DNA of 36,189 nucleotides from an uncultured Eubacteriales bacterium (GCA_905199135.1 CAJKFC010000005.1:1-36189); one strand, 5' to 3'; positions 8,186 through 17,016 are shown, numbered from the stretch's first letter. Numbers and translations: made by a program. The notes: generated by a model not told the origin, from the sequence alone.

Positions 8186-8959
8186 TTAAAATCCGAGATA
8201 CTGTATTATGACCGCAGCCGCGCCGCCTGTGCCTCCAATAGTGCTAACAGAATCTGAGCTTTTATAAGTGCCTCCACCGCCGCCTCCGCCGCCGTAGCTA
8301 CCTCCACCTCTTCCATAATAGATATGCAAGTGTTCGCTTATCGAAGATAGATCTGTAGTCGCACCTGCACCTCTCTTGCCGCTGTCTCCATCAGCCCCAT
8401 ATATGCCGTTACCTCCTGCGCCGCCTTTAATACTTGCTGGTTGTGAGCCAAAAGTGACCACAGGAGAGTATGCAACGCTGCCGCCCGCTCCTCCTATATA
8501 GTAAGTAGAGGGCCAAGAAGAATCAGTTTTACCTGCAACACCATTTGTGCCCTTATACACAGTCACCCCATCTCCTGATGCACTACCTCCTTCGCCCCCT
8601 GCACCATTAACCCCTGAGCCAGCATCTGTGCCTGCTTTTCCGTTGTTTCCTTTTGTAGCTGTAACATAACTACCGAAGGAAGCATTACCATCCACCGTTA
8701 TAGTCACAGATTGTCCTTTAGATAAACTCATTATCAATACTCCTACTCCGCCGCCTCCACCACCGCCGCCTGCGCCTCCGCGGCTGTTACCATACGAGTA
8801 GCTGGCTGATCCCCCTGTGCCGCCTGCGCCTATCGCGATAATGCGGTAACGCCCGTCGGCAGGAACCGTAAATGTGCCTGAGTTGACATATATAGAAGTG
8901 CTGTATGTCTCCATATTGTCTATCTTTTCAGTTATCTTTTTGACTTCTCCCCAGCTCAT
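8186..8959 (-). CDS. Glycine-rich tail fibre/receptor-binding protein
   Basis: 257 residues. A short helical N-terminus (SWGEVKKITEKIDNMETYST) is followed by a beta segment, TVPADGRYRIIAIGAGGTGG, that is common in phage and bacterial glycine-rich adhesin domains. From residue about 45 the protein is dominated by Gly runs (up to 9 in a row), separated by short beta strands, ending with GGTGGAAAVIIQYLGF. In known phages such polyglycine domains form thin loops that contact the receptor and vary quickly. Start ATG overlaps the stop of the preceding fibre gene (ATGA). Probable host-range determinant. Confidence 0.75.
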   Translation of the reverse strand: MSWGEVKKITEKIDNMETYSTSIYVNSGTFTVPADGRYRIIAIGAGGTGGSASYSYGNSRGGAGGGGGGGGVGVLIMSLSKGQSVTITVDGNASFGSYVTATKGNNGKAGTDAGSGVNGAGGEGGSASGDGVTVYKGTNGVAGKTDSSWPSTYYIGGAGGSVAYSPVVTFGSQPASIKGGAGGNGIYGADGDSGKRGAGATTDLSSISEHLHIYYGRGGGSYGGGGGGGGTYKSSDSVSTIGGTGGAAAVIIQYLGF

Positions 8960-9435
8960 GGCTGTACCTCCTCAATTCTTTCGCTTATAGAGCCGTCCTC
9001 TTGGAAAACGGTGGTTTTTCTGAAACTTCGGCCGTCCGAAAGAGAGAGCGTTTCGGTTATGGGGCCGTCTGAAGCAAATACGGTTGATTTTACGCTTCCG
9101 TCAGAGTATGTTTCGGTTATGGAGCCGTCCTCATTAAAAACGGTCTCGCCTGCCTTAAACTCCAAAGACGCGAATATCCCACGCACATCGGGGGTTTTGT
9201 TTTCCTCCGAGAGAGCGGTCATACCTCCGATGCCCTCAGAGCAATCAGACAGGAGAGTCTCCTTGCCCAAGGGAGTGCCCTGCTCCAAAAAACCTTCCTC
9301 GTTTATTCCATTTAGGTCTATGGGAGCCGTACCTGCAATCAGCATATCCCTGAACTGTTCCCATGTCACGGATTCGTCTATCGCCGACTTTAAGTATCTG
9401 CTGTTTCCCGTGCCCTTTACAATGATATCTTTCAT
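8956..9435 (-). CDS. Tail fibre-like protein with C-terminal DGSITE repeats
   Basis: 159 residues. The N-terminus (MKDIIVKGTGNSRYLKSAI) is typical of distal fibre attachment regions. The C-terminal half contains at least three imperfect copies of an 18-23 residue beta unit built around T-V-F-x-x-DGSITE (VFNEDGSITET, VFASDGPITET, VFQEDGSISER). The same periodicity shows in the DNA near 8981, 9050 and 9110. Such repeats suggest a beta-spiral or a shaft whose length can change by slippage. It follows the 162-residue baseplate-associated gene and precedes the glycine-rich fibre. Confidence 0.65.
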   Translation of the reverse strand: MKDIIVKGTGNSRYLKSAIDESVTWEQFRDMLIAGTAPIDLNGINEEGFLEQGTPLGKETLLSDCSEGIGGMTALSEENKTPDVRGIFASLEFKAGETVFNEDGSITETYSDGSVKSTVFASDGPITETLSLSDGRSFRKTTVFQEDGSISERIEEVQP

Positions 9436-9439
9436 AATT

Positions 9440-9928
9440 TTAAAACTCCCCCGAAAATACCTCGCCCGAACGAAATCGGGACGAGGTCATTTTTTCGATT
9501 ACCGACCCGATGATGAAGAGTATTTTCTCTATGTCGTTTGCATCGGACCATGTCATATTTTCGGCGCTCTCGGGCGTTTTCGGCGTATATATCGGCATCG
9601 CCAGCACCGATCGCACCGCCTCTATATTGGCGAGATACCCTCTCATCTGCTCCGAGCGCGGTATGTCGCTGTTTATCCACTCCGTTCTTCCCTTTTCTAT
9701 TTCCACGGGGACATATCTTACGGCATAGCCGTGTTTTTTAAGAAGCTCCGCTATGTATTGCGCGGCCTCTGTAACGCGGTTCATATCCGAGGCGTTGTAC
9801 GCCCCTTTGAGACCTTTCAGCCATTCACTCTTCTCCTCATCGGTCATGCTGTCCCAGCTTTTGGCGGCGAATGCTGCCGCTTTCAGATAATCCGCTTCCG
9901 TGCGGTCGGTTATAAGATTTTCAAGCAA
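9440..9928 (-). CDS. Baseplate-associated protein (TTG start)
   Basis: 162 residues. The TTG at 9928 lies behind AAGGAGAATGAAAC; no ATG in frame fits better. The N-terminal LENLITDRTEADYLKAAAFA is a signature of a protein family found between tail-tip and fibre genes in many Firmicutes siphoviruses. Residues 20-70 are helical (WDSMTDEEKSEWLKGLKGAY), followed by a short region with a VPVEIEKGRTEWINSD element. The role is likely structural at the tail tip, but it is not characterised as far as I know. Confidence 0.65.
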   Translation of the reverse strand: MLENLITDRTEADYLKAAAFAAKSWDSMTDEEKSEWLKGLKGAYNASDMNRVTEAAQYIAELLKKHGYAVRYVPVEIEKGRTEWINSDIPRSEQMRGYLANIEAVRSVLAMPIYTPKTPESAENMTWSDANDIEKILFIIGSVIEKMTSSRFRSGEVFSGEF

Positions 9929-9931
9929 GTT

Positions 9932-11395
9932 TCATTCTCCTTTTCCTTCGCAGTCGGCCGCAGCGGTATTTGACAGCTTTATTTCCATTTTTGAAATATG
10001 TACCGTGTTTACCCCTCCCCATGGATTATGCAGCGCAAGCCTGTCTCCGAGCCTTTCGCCTTCCCATACTATCTTGGCCTTGCCTGTGTTTCTTTTGCGG
10101 TAAAAATCATATACCCGCTGCGCCGTATTTTGCCCGTTCTTTTCAGAGACGAGAGTGGCGCCTTGTATCTCCACCGTCTTCTGCCTGTCCGATGCGGTTA
10201 CATCGGGGTTTATAACGCTGTATACCGTCTGAGTATCGCTGTATTTTATACCGTTCAACTCCAAAGAGCCGTTTTCGTCCTCTTCGTATCGGTGAGCCGT
10301 TACCGACACCTTTGTCACCGCCGTTTCGGTCGTCACTTTAAGACCGGTATATGTTCTGTCGGCGCTTATTTCAAAGGCATCCTCAGGCAGAGAGAACACC
10401 CTTATGTTGTCTCTTCCGTCGGTGGAGGCGCACACGCCCCAGGCGAAAAGGACTTGCTTTAAAGCCTCTCTCTTTGAGGAAGGATTCAGTATGCCCGTAA
10501 GAACGGTGTCGGAGACATTGTCGTCATATTCCGCCGTGAAATCCTCGCCGAGGATTTCGTTTATAAGTTCCTTTGCCGACTTTCCCGAAAGATATGCCCC
10601 GCCTTCAAATGTCAGCTCATCGAGAATACCGAAGGCATCGCGGCAGTCGATATCGTAAACCCTTTCCGAAGATCTCACTGCTTCGTCTATGTAATATACG
10701 CCCAGAAGGCTGCCGCCGTTTCTTATTTCGACGGGCTGTTTTATCTGAAACATAAAATCCACATCGGCTCTGCTGTCCAGCGTCCATCTCAGGGTGGAAA
10801 CGGGCAGCTCGTCGGAAATAAGGCTCATTTCATTTGTGACCGACACGGCTCTCAGCTCCGACATATCAAATGTGCGGTGCAGGCCGAAAATTATCTGCTG
10901 TATTTTCGCGCGCCTGAAGGGCAGGCTTGTTTTATTCAGGGTAATGACGATTTTGTTGTAGCTCTCCACCCTGTTTTCACAGAAATAAAGCGGTGAGTCG
11001 GGCTCAAAATCCTTTTCAGATTTCAAGGTTTCTCCCTGATACCACTTTATATTGAGAGAGGAACAGTAATTTCCCCCGGCCGTGTCAAATACAAGGGAAA
11101 TGCCCACCGATGAATACTGCTTTGTGAAATCCACCGTAATGACGGGCGGAGACGCAAAAGTGCAGTCATTAAGGCTCATGTCCTCTGACCAGAACGCCGT
11201 CTCCTCGTTTTCGAGAAGAACGAAGTTTCCGCCTAAAAGCCATTGATTGTTTTCAAGCGTCGCGGCTCCTTTTGGGGAAACTCCATCAGGAAGCTTTTCA
11301 ATGTCTGAAAAATCAGAGCGTCCTTCGGCCGAGACAGATGCGTCTCTTTCGGCTCCCGCCGCCGTGTCTTTATACAGAACCGTTGTTTTGCTCAC
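9932..11395 (-). CDS. Tail-tip/baseplate hub protein (Tal-like)
   Basis: 487 residues from a GTG whose first base overlaps the previous stop. The first 130 residues hold a concanavalin-like beta region (ITVDFTKQYSSVGISLVFDT). The central part (about 185-330) resembles the gp27-type hub fold of phage minor structural proteins, with QPVEIRNGGSLLGVYYIDE and YDIDCRDAFGILDE. The C-terminus ends in LGDRLALHNPWGGVNTVHIS. These elements are typical of the tail-associated protein that caps the tail tube. No peptidase or lysozyme domain is seen, so the endolysin-type activity for entry must reside elsewhere or is absent. Confidence 0.72.
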   Translation of the reverse strand: MSKTTVLYKDTAAGAERDASVSAEGRSDFSDIEKLPDGVSPKGAATLENNQWLLGGNFVLLENEETAFWSEDMSLNDCTFASPPVITVDFTKQYSSVGISLVFDTAGGNYCSSLNIKWYQGETLKSEKDFEPDSPLYFCENRVESYNKIVITLNKTSLPFRRAKIQQIIFGLHRTFDMSELRAVSVTNEMSLISDELPVSTLRWTLDSRADVDFMFQIKQPVEIRNGGSLLGVYYIDEAVRSSERVYDIDCRDAFGILDELTFEGGAYLSGKSAKELINEILGEDFTAEYDDNVSDTVLTGILNPSSKREALKQVLFAWGVCASTDGRDNIRVFSLPEDAFEISADRTYTGLKVTTETAVTKVSVTAHRYEEDENGSLELNGIKYSDTQTVYSVINPDVTASDRQKTVEIQGATLVSEKNGQNTAQRVYDFYRKRNTGKAKIVWEGERLGDRLALHNPWGGVNTVHISKMEIKLSNTAAADCEGKGE

Positions 11396-11787
11396 GGGCT
11401 CACCTGCGCATCCATGGGTATGAAATTGATTTCTATTTCACCCCAGTAATTTATTCCGTTTTCAACCTTTTCAATATCCTGAGAAGCGGCGGTATAATAT
11501 GCCTCATAGGCTATTGTGTTCTGTCCGTCGGCCGCCTCCAGCATTACAAAGTCGTCTACGGAGTGTTCCACCAGATAGTCCCAAAACCTGTCGAGACCCT
11601 CGTAATTGTCGTCCCTTCTGAAAACCTTGATTTTGTGGCCGATGTATGTGCCGATGATGTCCCTCACCATTCGGCCCGTCATCACTCTTCCCGCGTTCTC
11701 ACCGTCCAGCACATTGAAGTTTCTGTTATATGAGGATATCGCCACTTCGGCGTCAAACTCCGTACCGTTCAGTTTTATGTAACTCAT
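11392..11787 (-). CDS. Distal tail-type protein, short (Dit-like/minor tail)
   Basis: 131 residues behind GAGGGAAAGAT. Starting MSYIKLNGTEFDAEVAISSY, it has alternating beta strands and an aromatic core (DRFWDYLVEH). It contains VMLEAADGQNTIAYEAYYTA and ends with GEIEINFIPMDAQ. Its place directly after the tape measure and before the hub protein is the Dit position. It is shorter than typical Dit proteins (about 250 residues), closer to the N-terminal ring domain alone. The start overlaps the tape-measure stop. Confidence 0.6.
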   Translation of the reverse strand: MSYIKLNGTEFDAEVAISSYNRNFNVLDGENAGRVMTGRMVRDIIGTYIGHKIKVFRRDDNYEGLDRFWDYLVEHSVDDFVMLEAADGQNTIAYEAYYTAASQDIEKVENGINYWGEIEINFIPMDAQVSP

Positions 11788-13754
11788 ATCTTTCCCTCTA
11801 CAAGGCTGACGCCTTTGCGGCGGGCCTCTTTATTTCCGAGCCTGTATGCCAATCTTCCGAATACCTCCCCGTCTATTACCAGCACCGCCTCGCTGCCGGC
11901 GCCGTAGCCCGTATCGGCCATCGCCTGTTTAAAAGCCTCTATCATGGTCGCGAGGGGAGTTTCTATATTTGTCCCGTTCTTCTGGTCTCCCAGCACCGCC
12001 ATAAACTCACGGTTGGGCGGTATCACGGCTCCCTGGGCCAGATACGGAATCTCCCACTTGGCCACGGGGCTTATGTTTATGCCGTAGGATTTTCCTCCTA
12101 TGCCGGGCACCCAGTCGGGCAGGCTGAAGCTTATTGTATTGAGCTTTGAAATGAGCCAGTTTATGCCGTCTATTATGAGGTTTACCACCGAGCCGACGAT
12201 GGAGAGTATCGTGTTCCAGATGCCTTTGAAAATGCGTTTTACGCCGTCCCAGGCCTTTTCCCAGTCGCCTGTAAAGACGCCCGTAATAAAATCTATCAGT
12301 CCGCCGAATATGTCCTTAAGACCCGATATCAGAGCATCGCCTTCTCCCGCAAAATAGACTATGGCTAAAAGGAGAGCGGCAATACCGGCTATCAAAATCG
12401 GTATCCAGCTGCCCGCAAGCAAAGCTATGCCTATTCCCGCTGCCATTATGCCTCCTATGGTGAGCAGCAGATTCTTAAGGTTCATTCCGTTTTTCATCAT
12501 ATCTCCGATGCCTGTGATCAAAAGAGCTATCCCTCCGATTATCAAGCCTATTGCCGCGCCTACGGTGCCGAAGGCAAGCCCCAATCCTGCAGTGACGGCG
12601 GCTACGCCTAAAATCATCTCTGCCATGTTATCCCAGTCAACGCCGTTTTCCCATGCGTCTCTCATTCCGTCCCATATAAGGATAAGACCGCCCGCTGCAA
12701 TCGCGAGACCACCCAGTGTTTTAAGCACGCTTCCAAGCATTCCGGGAAGGGCGCTGCCGAGCTTCCACAGTGCAAAGCCGGCTCCTATCAGCATGACGGC
12801 TTTGGCGATTCGGTCAAGTCTCTCCTCCGTCATATCGAGAAATGTAAAGTCGGGGGCTATTGTCCCCGCGCTATTGCCCGAAGAGCCTCCGCCCGAGCTT
12901 TTGTTCTCTGACAGCTTGTTTATCTCGTCGAAGCTCACAAGAGGCTTCTCCGCCTTTTCGGCGCCTTTTCCCACGCTTTCCAAAGCCTCGGACTGGTCAT
13001 AGAGGTTTTTCGCGTTCTCCGAAGACTGCTCGGCCGTCGTGCCGAACAGCGCCGACATAACCGACGCGGCTATCGACGCTATCCTCGTCAAAAGGTTTAT
13101 GAGAAATACAAAAACGGGTATGACCACCTCTACAATAGGCTGCGCCAATGTGAGCAGCGCACCTTTAAGTCTCGCTATGGCAGCTGTGGCCTTTCCGTTG
13201 GTTTTTATGACCTTTTCAAGCCATTCACGAAGAGCTCCGAGACCCTGGGTGATAAAACTGAACACAAGGGCGCTGCGCACCACTTCCTTCATTCTTACGG
13301 CGAAGCTCTGAGCGCTTTTCTGGGCCTTTTCGGTGGCTTTTTCCATAAGTTCGCTGAAATGGCTTGTATTTGCCAGCCTTTCCTGTATTCCTCCCGCCTC
13401 TGTTTTCATAAGCTCGGCCCTTGCCGCCGCCCTGCCGATGCCCTCGTCTATGCGGTCTATTCGGTCGTTTACCCTGTCCCATTCCTTCTGCAGAGAGGCT
13501 ATCTCCTTTTTCTGTCCCTCTATTTTTGCGGAAGGATAAAACTTCTGTCCCGACTGCATGTCATAGAGCTTGGCCTTTGCCCCGTCCAAAAGCGCTCCCA
13601 GCTGCCTGGCCTGCTCTGTGAGCGGCATCTTCTGACGCTGTTTGAGATATATCTCATTATTCAGCCCCTGTATCTTTTTATTGAGGCGTGAAAGCTCTTT
13701 TGTAAGCTGCCTGTTGTCTAAAGATGTATCGAAAATAATGGAGCCGTCTGACAT
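11784..13754 (-). CDS. Tape measure protein
   Basis: 656 residues. The first 130 residues are a coiled coil (TKELSRLNKKIQGLNNEIYL and following). A membrane-active middle (about 200-240 and 330-480) contains several hydrophobic Gly/Ala/Ile segments, such as VVIPVFVFLINLLTRIASIA and IGIALLAGSWIPILIAGIAA. The C-terminal globular part has GSVVNLIIDGINWLISKLN and FSLPDWVPGIGG. This is the standard layout of phage tape measures, which set the tail length. With about 0.15 nm per residue the tail would be near 100 nm, shorter than many clostridial siphoviruses. No lytic domain is recognisable. Confidence 0.88.
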   Translation of the reverse strand: MSDGSIIFDTSLDNRQLTKELSRLNKKIQGLNNEIYLKQRQKMPLTEQARQLGALLDGAKAKLYDMQSGQKFYPSAKIEGQKKEIASLQKEWDRVNDRIDRIDEGIGRAAARAELMKTEAGGIQERLANTSHFSELMEKATEKAQKSAQSFAVRMKEVVRSALVFSFITQGLGALREWLEKVIKTNGKATAAIARLKGALLTLAQPIVEVVIPVFVFLINLLTRIASIAASVMSALFGTTAEQSSENAKNLYDQSEALESVGKGAEKAEKPLVSFDEINKLSENKSSGGGSSGNSAGTIAPDFTFLDMTEERLDRIAKAVMLIGAGFALWKLGSALPGMLGSVLKTLGGLAIAAGGLILIWDGMRDAWENGVDWDNMAEMILGVAAVTAGLGLAFGTVGAAIGLIIGGIALLITGIGDMMKNGMNLKNLLLTIGGIMAAGIGIALLAGSWIPILIAGIAALLLAIVYFAGEGDALISGLKDIFGGLIDFITGVFTGDWEKAWDGVKRIFKGIWNTILSIVGSVVNLIIDGINWLISKLNTISFSLPDWVPGIGGKSYGINISPVAKWEIPYLAQGAVIPPNREFMAVLGDQKNGTNIETPLATMIEAFKQAMADTGYGAGSEAVLVIDGEVFGRLAYRLGNKEARRKGVSLVEGKI

Positions 13755-14332
13755 TACCTTTCACCTCCCGTCCACAGTTTCAAAAGCTCATTTTCCGACT
13801 GAGTATAGCCGGTTTTCATATCGACAAGATGCCGATTTCTTTTATAAAACTCCTTGTCATATTTGTCGAGAGGTTTCCTTTTGGCCTTTTTCTCCCTTAT
13901 TCTCACGATTTGGGCAAACAGACAGTCCCCTATTTCCATATATGCCGAGAGAAAAGTCCACCAGTGGAGCCCCCCTGTGTTATTCTGGGCGTCATAGGGT
14001 ATATCCCTTATCTCACGGCCTAAAATGCGGTTTACCGGGGCTGCGATATAGGGAAAATCCCGGCTCCACGAGACAAGCTTCGGCTGTTTTTCCGAATATT
14101 TATCTTCGGTACCGCCGTTTATAAAACGAAAGCACTCCTTCAGAGCACAGTCATAATCGGAAATGCTTTCGAAATCCACATAAAACATCTGAAGCACGGC
14201 ATAAGCCTTGACATCACTGTCGGTTTCAATGTCGCCGAGCACCTCGAAAATGTCCAGAATTACTCTGAAATCATAGCGTATTTCAAAGCTCTTGCCCCCT
14301 ATCTCAACACTTTTCGGAAGTGTGTAGACCAC
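13754..14332 (-). CDS. Bacteriophage Gp15-family tail assembly chaperone
   Basis: 192 residues from a GTG behind AAGGAGGGCGCGGCC. The family pattern VEIGGKSFEIRYDFRVILD, then a Cys-containing helix, WWTFLSAYMEIGDCLFAQIV and IREKKAKRKPLDKYDKEFYK, matches the Gp15 proteins that lie before the tape measure in A118-like phages. Its stop overlaps the tape-measure ATG by one base. In such phages it is thought to work as the second tail chaperone. No slippery heptamer links it to the gene before it, from which it is separated by 15 bases. Confidence 0.8.
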   Translation of the reverse strand: MVYTLPKSVEIGGKSFEIRYDFRVILDIFEVLGDIETDSDVKAYAVLQMFYVDFESISDYDCALKECFRFINGGTEDKYSEKQPKLVSWSRDFPYIAAPVNRILGREIRDIPYDAQNNTGGLHWWTFLSAYMEIGDCLFAQIVRIREKKAKRKPLDKYDKEFYKRNRHLVDMKTGYTQSENELLKLWTGGER

Positions 14333-14347
14333 GGCCGCGCCCTCCTT

Positions 14348-14776
14348 TTACCTTTGATATTTCCTGTATTTGTCGATATACCCCTGCACTCTGGGGCTCA
14401 TCATTCTCTGTTCCTTTATACAGGCGGCGTCCATCTCGTCCATAACGGCCAGAAGCAGGTTACACCATACAGGCAGACCGCCCGCTATGGCATATACATT
14501 CATCCCGCCGAAAAGATCTCCGCTCACCTCTGCCTGAAATACTCCGTCAATAATACGGCGCATTTCGGCGTCCCTCTCCTTTGCGAAATCAAATATTTCC
14601 CTTTTGTCATTTATTTCTTCCAGCCTTTTCTTGTAGCTCTCCTGCTTTTCGTGAAGCTCCTCAAAGGCCGAATACAGACGATAGGCGAAATTGCTGTCAG
14701 TGGGGTTGAAAGACACCTGGCATTTCCCATTGACGGTATATGTGACAAGTCCGCTGTCAAAACTCAGTTCTCTCAT
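14348..14776 (-). CDS. Tail assembly chaperone, first gene (gpG-like)
   Basis: 142 residues from the ATG at 14776; the longer open frame reads back into the tail-tube gene and is rejected. The protein starts MRELSFDSGLVTYTVNGKC, then a helical region with EELHEKQESYKKRLEEINDK, then FGGMNVYAIAGGLPVWCNLL. Small, helical and acidic proteins at this place, between the major tail protein and Gp15, act as tail chaperones. Position and composition support the call. Confidence 0.65.
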   Translation of the reverse strand: MRELSFDSGLVTYTVNGKCQVSFNPTDSNFAYRLYSAFEELHEKQESYKKRLEEINDKREIFDFAKERDAEMRRIIDGVFQAEVSGDLFGGMNVYAIAGGLPVWCNLLLAVMDEMDAACIKEQRMMSPRVQGYIDKYRKYQR

Positions 14777-14784
14777 GTTTTCTC

Positions 14785-15321
14785 TCACTGTTCTCCTTCG
14801 GTAAATGTCACTTCTCCGCCCGCTATGGACGCCGTGCCCGTCGTTCTCGTGCCGCCGTAGGTCACATCTATCGGCATCCCGATAGAGCCGCCTCCCTCGC
14901 CTCCTATGCTCGATGGAAGTACGGAACAGGCGGAATATCTCTCGGCAAATACCGCTGTCTTTGCCGTGCCGGCGTAAAGGTGCACAATGAGCATATCCTG
15001 ATTGAGCAGAGCGTTTACCGCCTCGTCTTTTATGGCGAGATTCCATATTTTTATCTGGGCTTTATCGTCTCCGTCCAGCTCACAGGGCTCAAAGGTCTGG
15101 GTTTTCGTGGGCTTTTTGCCGGTGGTGTAGGTGTTGCCGAATATATCGACTTTGGTCTCGGTCTGCCAGTCAAACTCGATGGAGCTGTCCTCCACCCTTT
15201 TTCCGATGGGCGACCATTTGGGGGCGGAGGGCGAATCACCTTCCGCCGTATTGAGATAGGCTATCATCATTTCGCGGCCTACGGTCTGACCCGCAGCCGT
15301 GTTAAATGTCATATCAGCCAT
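14785..15321 (-). CDS. Major tail tube protein
   Basis: 178 residues behind GGAGCATGATAA. It begins with a GREMMIAYLNTAEG element and continues with WQTETKVDIFGNTYTTGKKP and a TQTFEPCELDG segment, typical of siphovirus tube proteins of the A118/TP901 group. The C-terminus (IPIDVTYGGTRTTGTASIAG-like; here MPIDVTYGGTRTTGTASIAG) completes the beta core. Four head-tail genes precede it and the chaperones follow, as expected. Confidence 0.82.
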   Translation of the reverse strand: MADMTFNTAAGQTVGREMMIAYLNTAEGDSPSAPKWSPIGKRVEDSSIEFDWQTETKVDIFGNTYTTGKKPTKTQTFEPCELDGDDKAQIKIWNLAIKDEAVNALLNQDMLIVHLYAGTAKTAVFAERYSACSVLPSSIGGEGGGSIGMPIDVTYGGTRTTGTASIAGGEVTFTEGEQ

Positions 15322-15784
15322 TTATCATGCTCCTTTCTGTGTCAGATCTTCGTCTGTATTTTATTTTCAGCTGTATCTGATATCGTCCGCTTCGGCCGTC
15401 TCCGGCATATACATACGGGGACAGCGTCGGCATAACGGACAGTACCGTCCCCTCCTCGATTATGGGAAAGCTCTTTCGGCTGTTTTGCAGATATATCCAG
15501 TTCATCACATCGGAGAAAAACTCCAGGTTTTTGAGATTCTGCGACACATCCTCCGAATACGGAAACAAAACCTGAAATATGTAATTGAGCTCCTGAACAG
15601 GCCTTATAAAGACATTTCCCAAAACATCCGTGCCGTAATTTACCGCCGTAGGGCTCGAATACAGGGCGTATGAGGTGGGGCCGCTGTCCATGAAATCCAC
15701 ATTAAAACGGCCCGTTCCGTTTACGGCAGGGCATTCTTTGAGCCACAGACGCAGATTTTTCATTGTGTTTGTCTCTGTCATCAT
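15314..15784 (-). CDS. Tail terminator/minor capsid-type protein
   Basis: 156 residues, overlapping the upstream gene by 4 bases (ATGA). It has a NVDFMDSGPTSYALYSSPTA region and then a VSQNLKNLEFFSDVMNWIYL helix, seen in the fourth small protein after capsid in A118-like phages. In HK97-like systems this position belongs to the tail terminator. No enzyme motif is present. Confidence 0.65.
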   Translation of the reverse strand: MMTETNTMKNLRLWLKECPAVNGTGRFNVDFMDSGPTSYALYSSPTAVNYGTDVLGNVFIRPVQELNYIFQVLFPYSEDVSQNLKNLEFFSDVMNWIYLQNSRKSFPIIEEGTVLSVMPTLSPYVYAGDGRSGRYQIQLKIKYRRRSDTERSMING

Positions 15785-16224
15785 TTCACTCCCGCTACCT
15801 TTTTCGCCCCATCGAGTATGTCCTTTTTTCGGTCAGCCTTCATTCGCTCAAACCACCTTGATCCGGCGAGAGGATGCCTCTCCCTGTTATATGTAAGGCT
15901 CCTGCCCGTCGGGCTTTTGATTTTCCCTTTCGGGGAGCGGAATGTCTCTTCCCCTCCTATCGTCATGGGGATGTTGGGGCCGTACACCATGCCGTAGTAC
16001 TGATAGCGGGCGTAAGGAGTGGCGTATATCACGGTGCCGCTGCCTATGCGTGTGGCAAGGGAGGCCGAGCGATTAAGTGTTCCCTCATCAAAAGGCACAT
16101 AGGGTTCGCACTGCCTTATCACTTCGCTGTCGATATACCTCTGCACCGCCCCTCCTTTTTCAAGATTGCGCTTTCGCAGTATTTTCCCGAGGGAATCCAT
16201 CTCAAATGTGGCTGTTATCTTCAT
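15781..16224 (-). CDS. Minor capsid/head-tail joining protein (HK97 gp10-like class)
   Basis: 147 residues. It contains FDEGTLNRSASLATRIGSGT and YATPYARYQYYGMVYGPN, the hallmark of the minor capsid protein family in A118-like phages, and ends in GSRWFERMKADRKKDILDGA. Start overlaps the previous stop. It joins head and tail and is cotranscribed with the other three joining proteins. Confidence 0.8.
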   Translation of the reverse strand: MKITATFEMDSLGKILRKRNLEKGGAVQRYIDSEVIRQCEPYVPFDEGTLNRSASLATRIGSGTVIYATPYARYQYYGMVYGPNIPMTIGGEETFRSPKGKIKSPTGRSLTYNRERHPLAGSRWFERMKADRKKDILDGAKKVAGVK

Positions 16225-16634
16225 TTTCCCGTCACCTTATAGTGAGGCGCCCTTTTGCCCCTGTTGTCCGTGACGCCGGTTATTACGAGAACATTTCGTC
16301 CGTAAAGCTCCTCAAGGCGTGCGCGTGAAGGCGTCTTTTCCCCGCTCATACCCAAAACTATCCTGTCGCCCTCTCTCAGGGTGAAATACCCTTCTTTATC
16401 CCCGAGAGAGTCAAACTCAAAGGGCTCTGTGTATTTTGCCTTCACCGAGTTTTCGGGTATTCTCACGGTGTACACCGAGGAGGAAGAAAAGCCCTCCTTG
16501 TCCGCGTTCACCCCGTTTTCGCAGAAGACCGACACGCCCGATATATACAGGCGGCTGCATGTGTCATGCTCTTCTTCCGGCGAGGTATCTCTGTAATAGT
16601 TATAGAGAGTTATATCCCTTACGGCGTTTTTCAT
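16221..16634 (-). CDS. Putative minor capsid protein, head-tail stopper type
   Basis: 137 residues, ATG overlapping the upstream stop by 4 bases. A beta-rich protein with DITLYNYYRDTSPEEEHDT, VFCENGVNADKEG and REGDRIVLGMSG. This matches the small beta-barrel stopper class that closes the connector. Position between the adaptor and gp10-like protein supports it. Confidence 0.7.
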   Translation of the reverse strand: MKNAVRDITLYNYYRDTSPEEEHDTCSRLYISGVSVFCENGVNADKEGFSSSSVYTVRIPENSVKAKYTEPFEFDSLGDKEGYFTLREGDRIVLGMSGEKTPSRARLEELYGRNVLVITGVTDNRGKRAPHYKVTGK

Positions 16635-17008
16635 TCTGTCACCCCTGCCCAGAGAAGGGGCACTCCGTTTTTGTCGGTCTCTGCGGCGAGGAAATCATAT
16701 GCTAAAGCCAAGAGGCTTTTTTCAAGGCTCTCAGCCGTGAGAGGCTGACCGTAGCTCTCACTGTACCCGTCGTTGGAAAAACCGCTCAGAGGAGCTTCTG
16801 ACATGAGCGGTACGGGGTCTGCACGGGCCATGGCGTTTATAAGCTCGGCCATGCATCTCTGCACGGCTTCGGAAGGATTTTCGGTGTTCTTTATCCTTCC
16901 GAAGGTATATCTTTCGAGCTTCTTTCCCGCCATGTACTCAAGGCGGGAAAATTCGGTCTCTTCGGCTTTTCCCCCCATGGTCAGATAGGTTTCATAGTCG
17001 ATGTACAC
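16631..17008 (-). CDS. Head-tail connector (adaptor) protein
   Basis: 125 residues from a GTG behind AGGCTAAGGCGG. Starts MYIDYETYLTMGGKAEETEF and has a helical body (SRLEYMAGKKLERYTFGRI and AVQRCMAELINAMAR), typical of gp6/gp15-type adaptors that sit below the portal. First gene after the capsid. It is a second, unrelated-looking adaptor in this window; the other one is at 4668-5048. Confidence 0.75.
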   Translation of the reverse strand: MYIDYETYLTMGGKAEETEFSRLEYMAGKKLERYTFGRIKNTENPSEAVQRCMAELINAMARADPVPLMSEAPLSGFSNDGYSESYGQPLTAESLEKSLLALAYDFLAAETDKNGVPLLWAGVTE

Positions 17009-17016
17009 TGTCCGCC

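Noticed and set aside
8190..8950. Repeat array resembling CRISPR or microsatellite
   Set aside because: The repetition is codon-level glycine (GGN) in a coding frame; no constant repeat-spacer spacing.
9011..9973. Plus-strand frame of 320 codons across fibre and baseplate genes
   Set aside because: It crosses three convincing minus-strand genes with their own ribosome-binding sites; composition is not protein-like.
14333..14347. Programmed frameshift between the two tail chaperones
   Set aside because: The genes do not overlap and no slippery heptamer was found at the end of the first.
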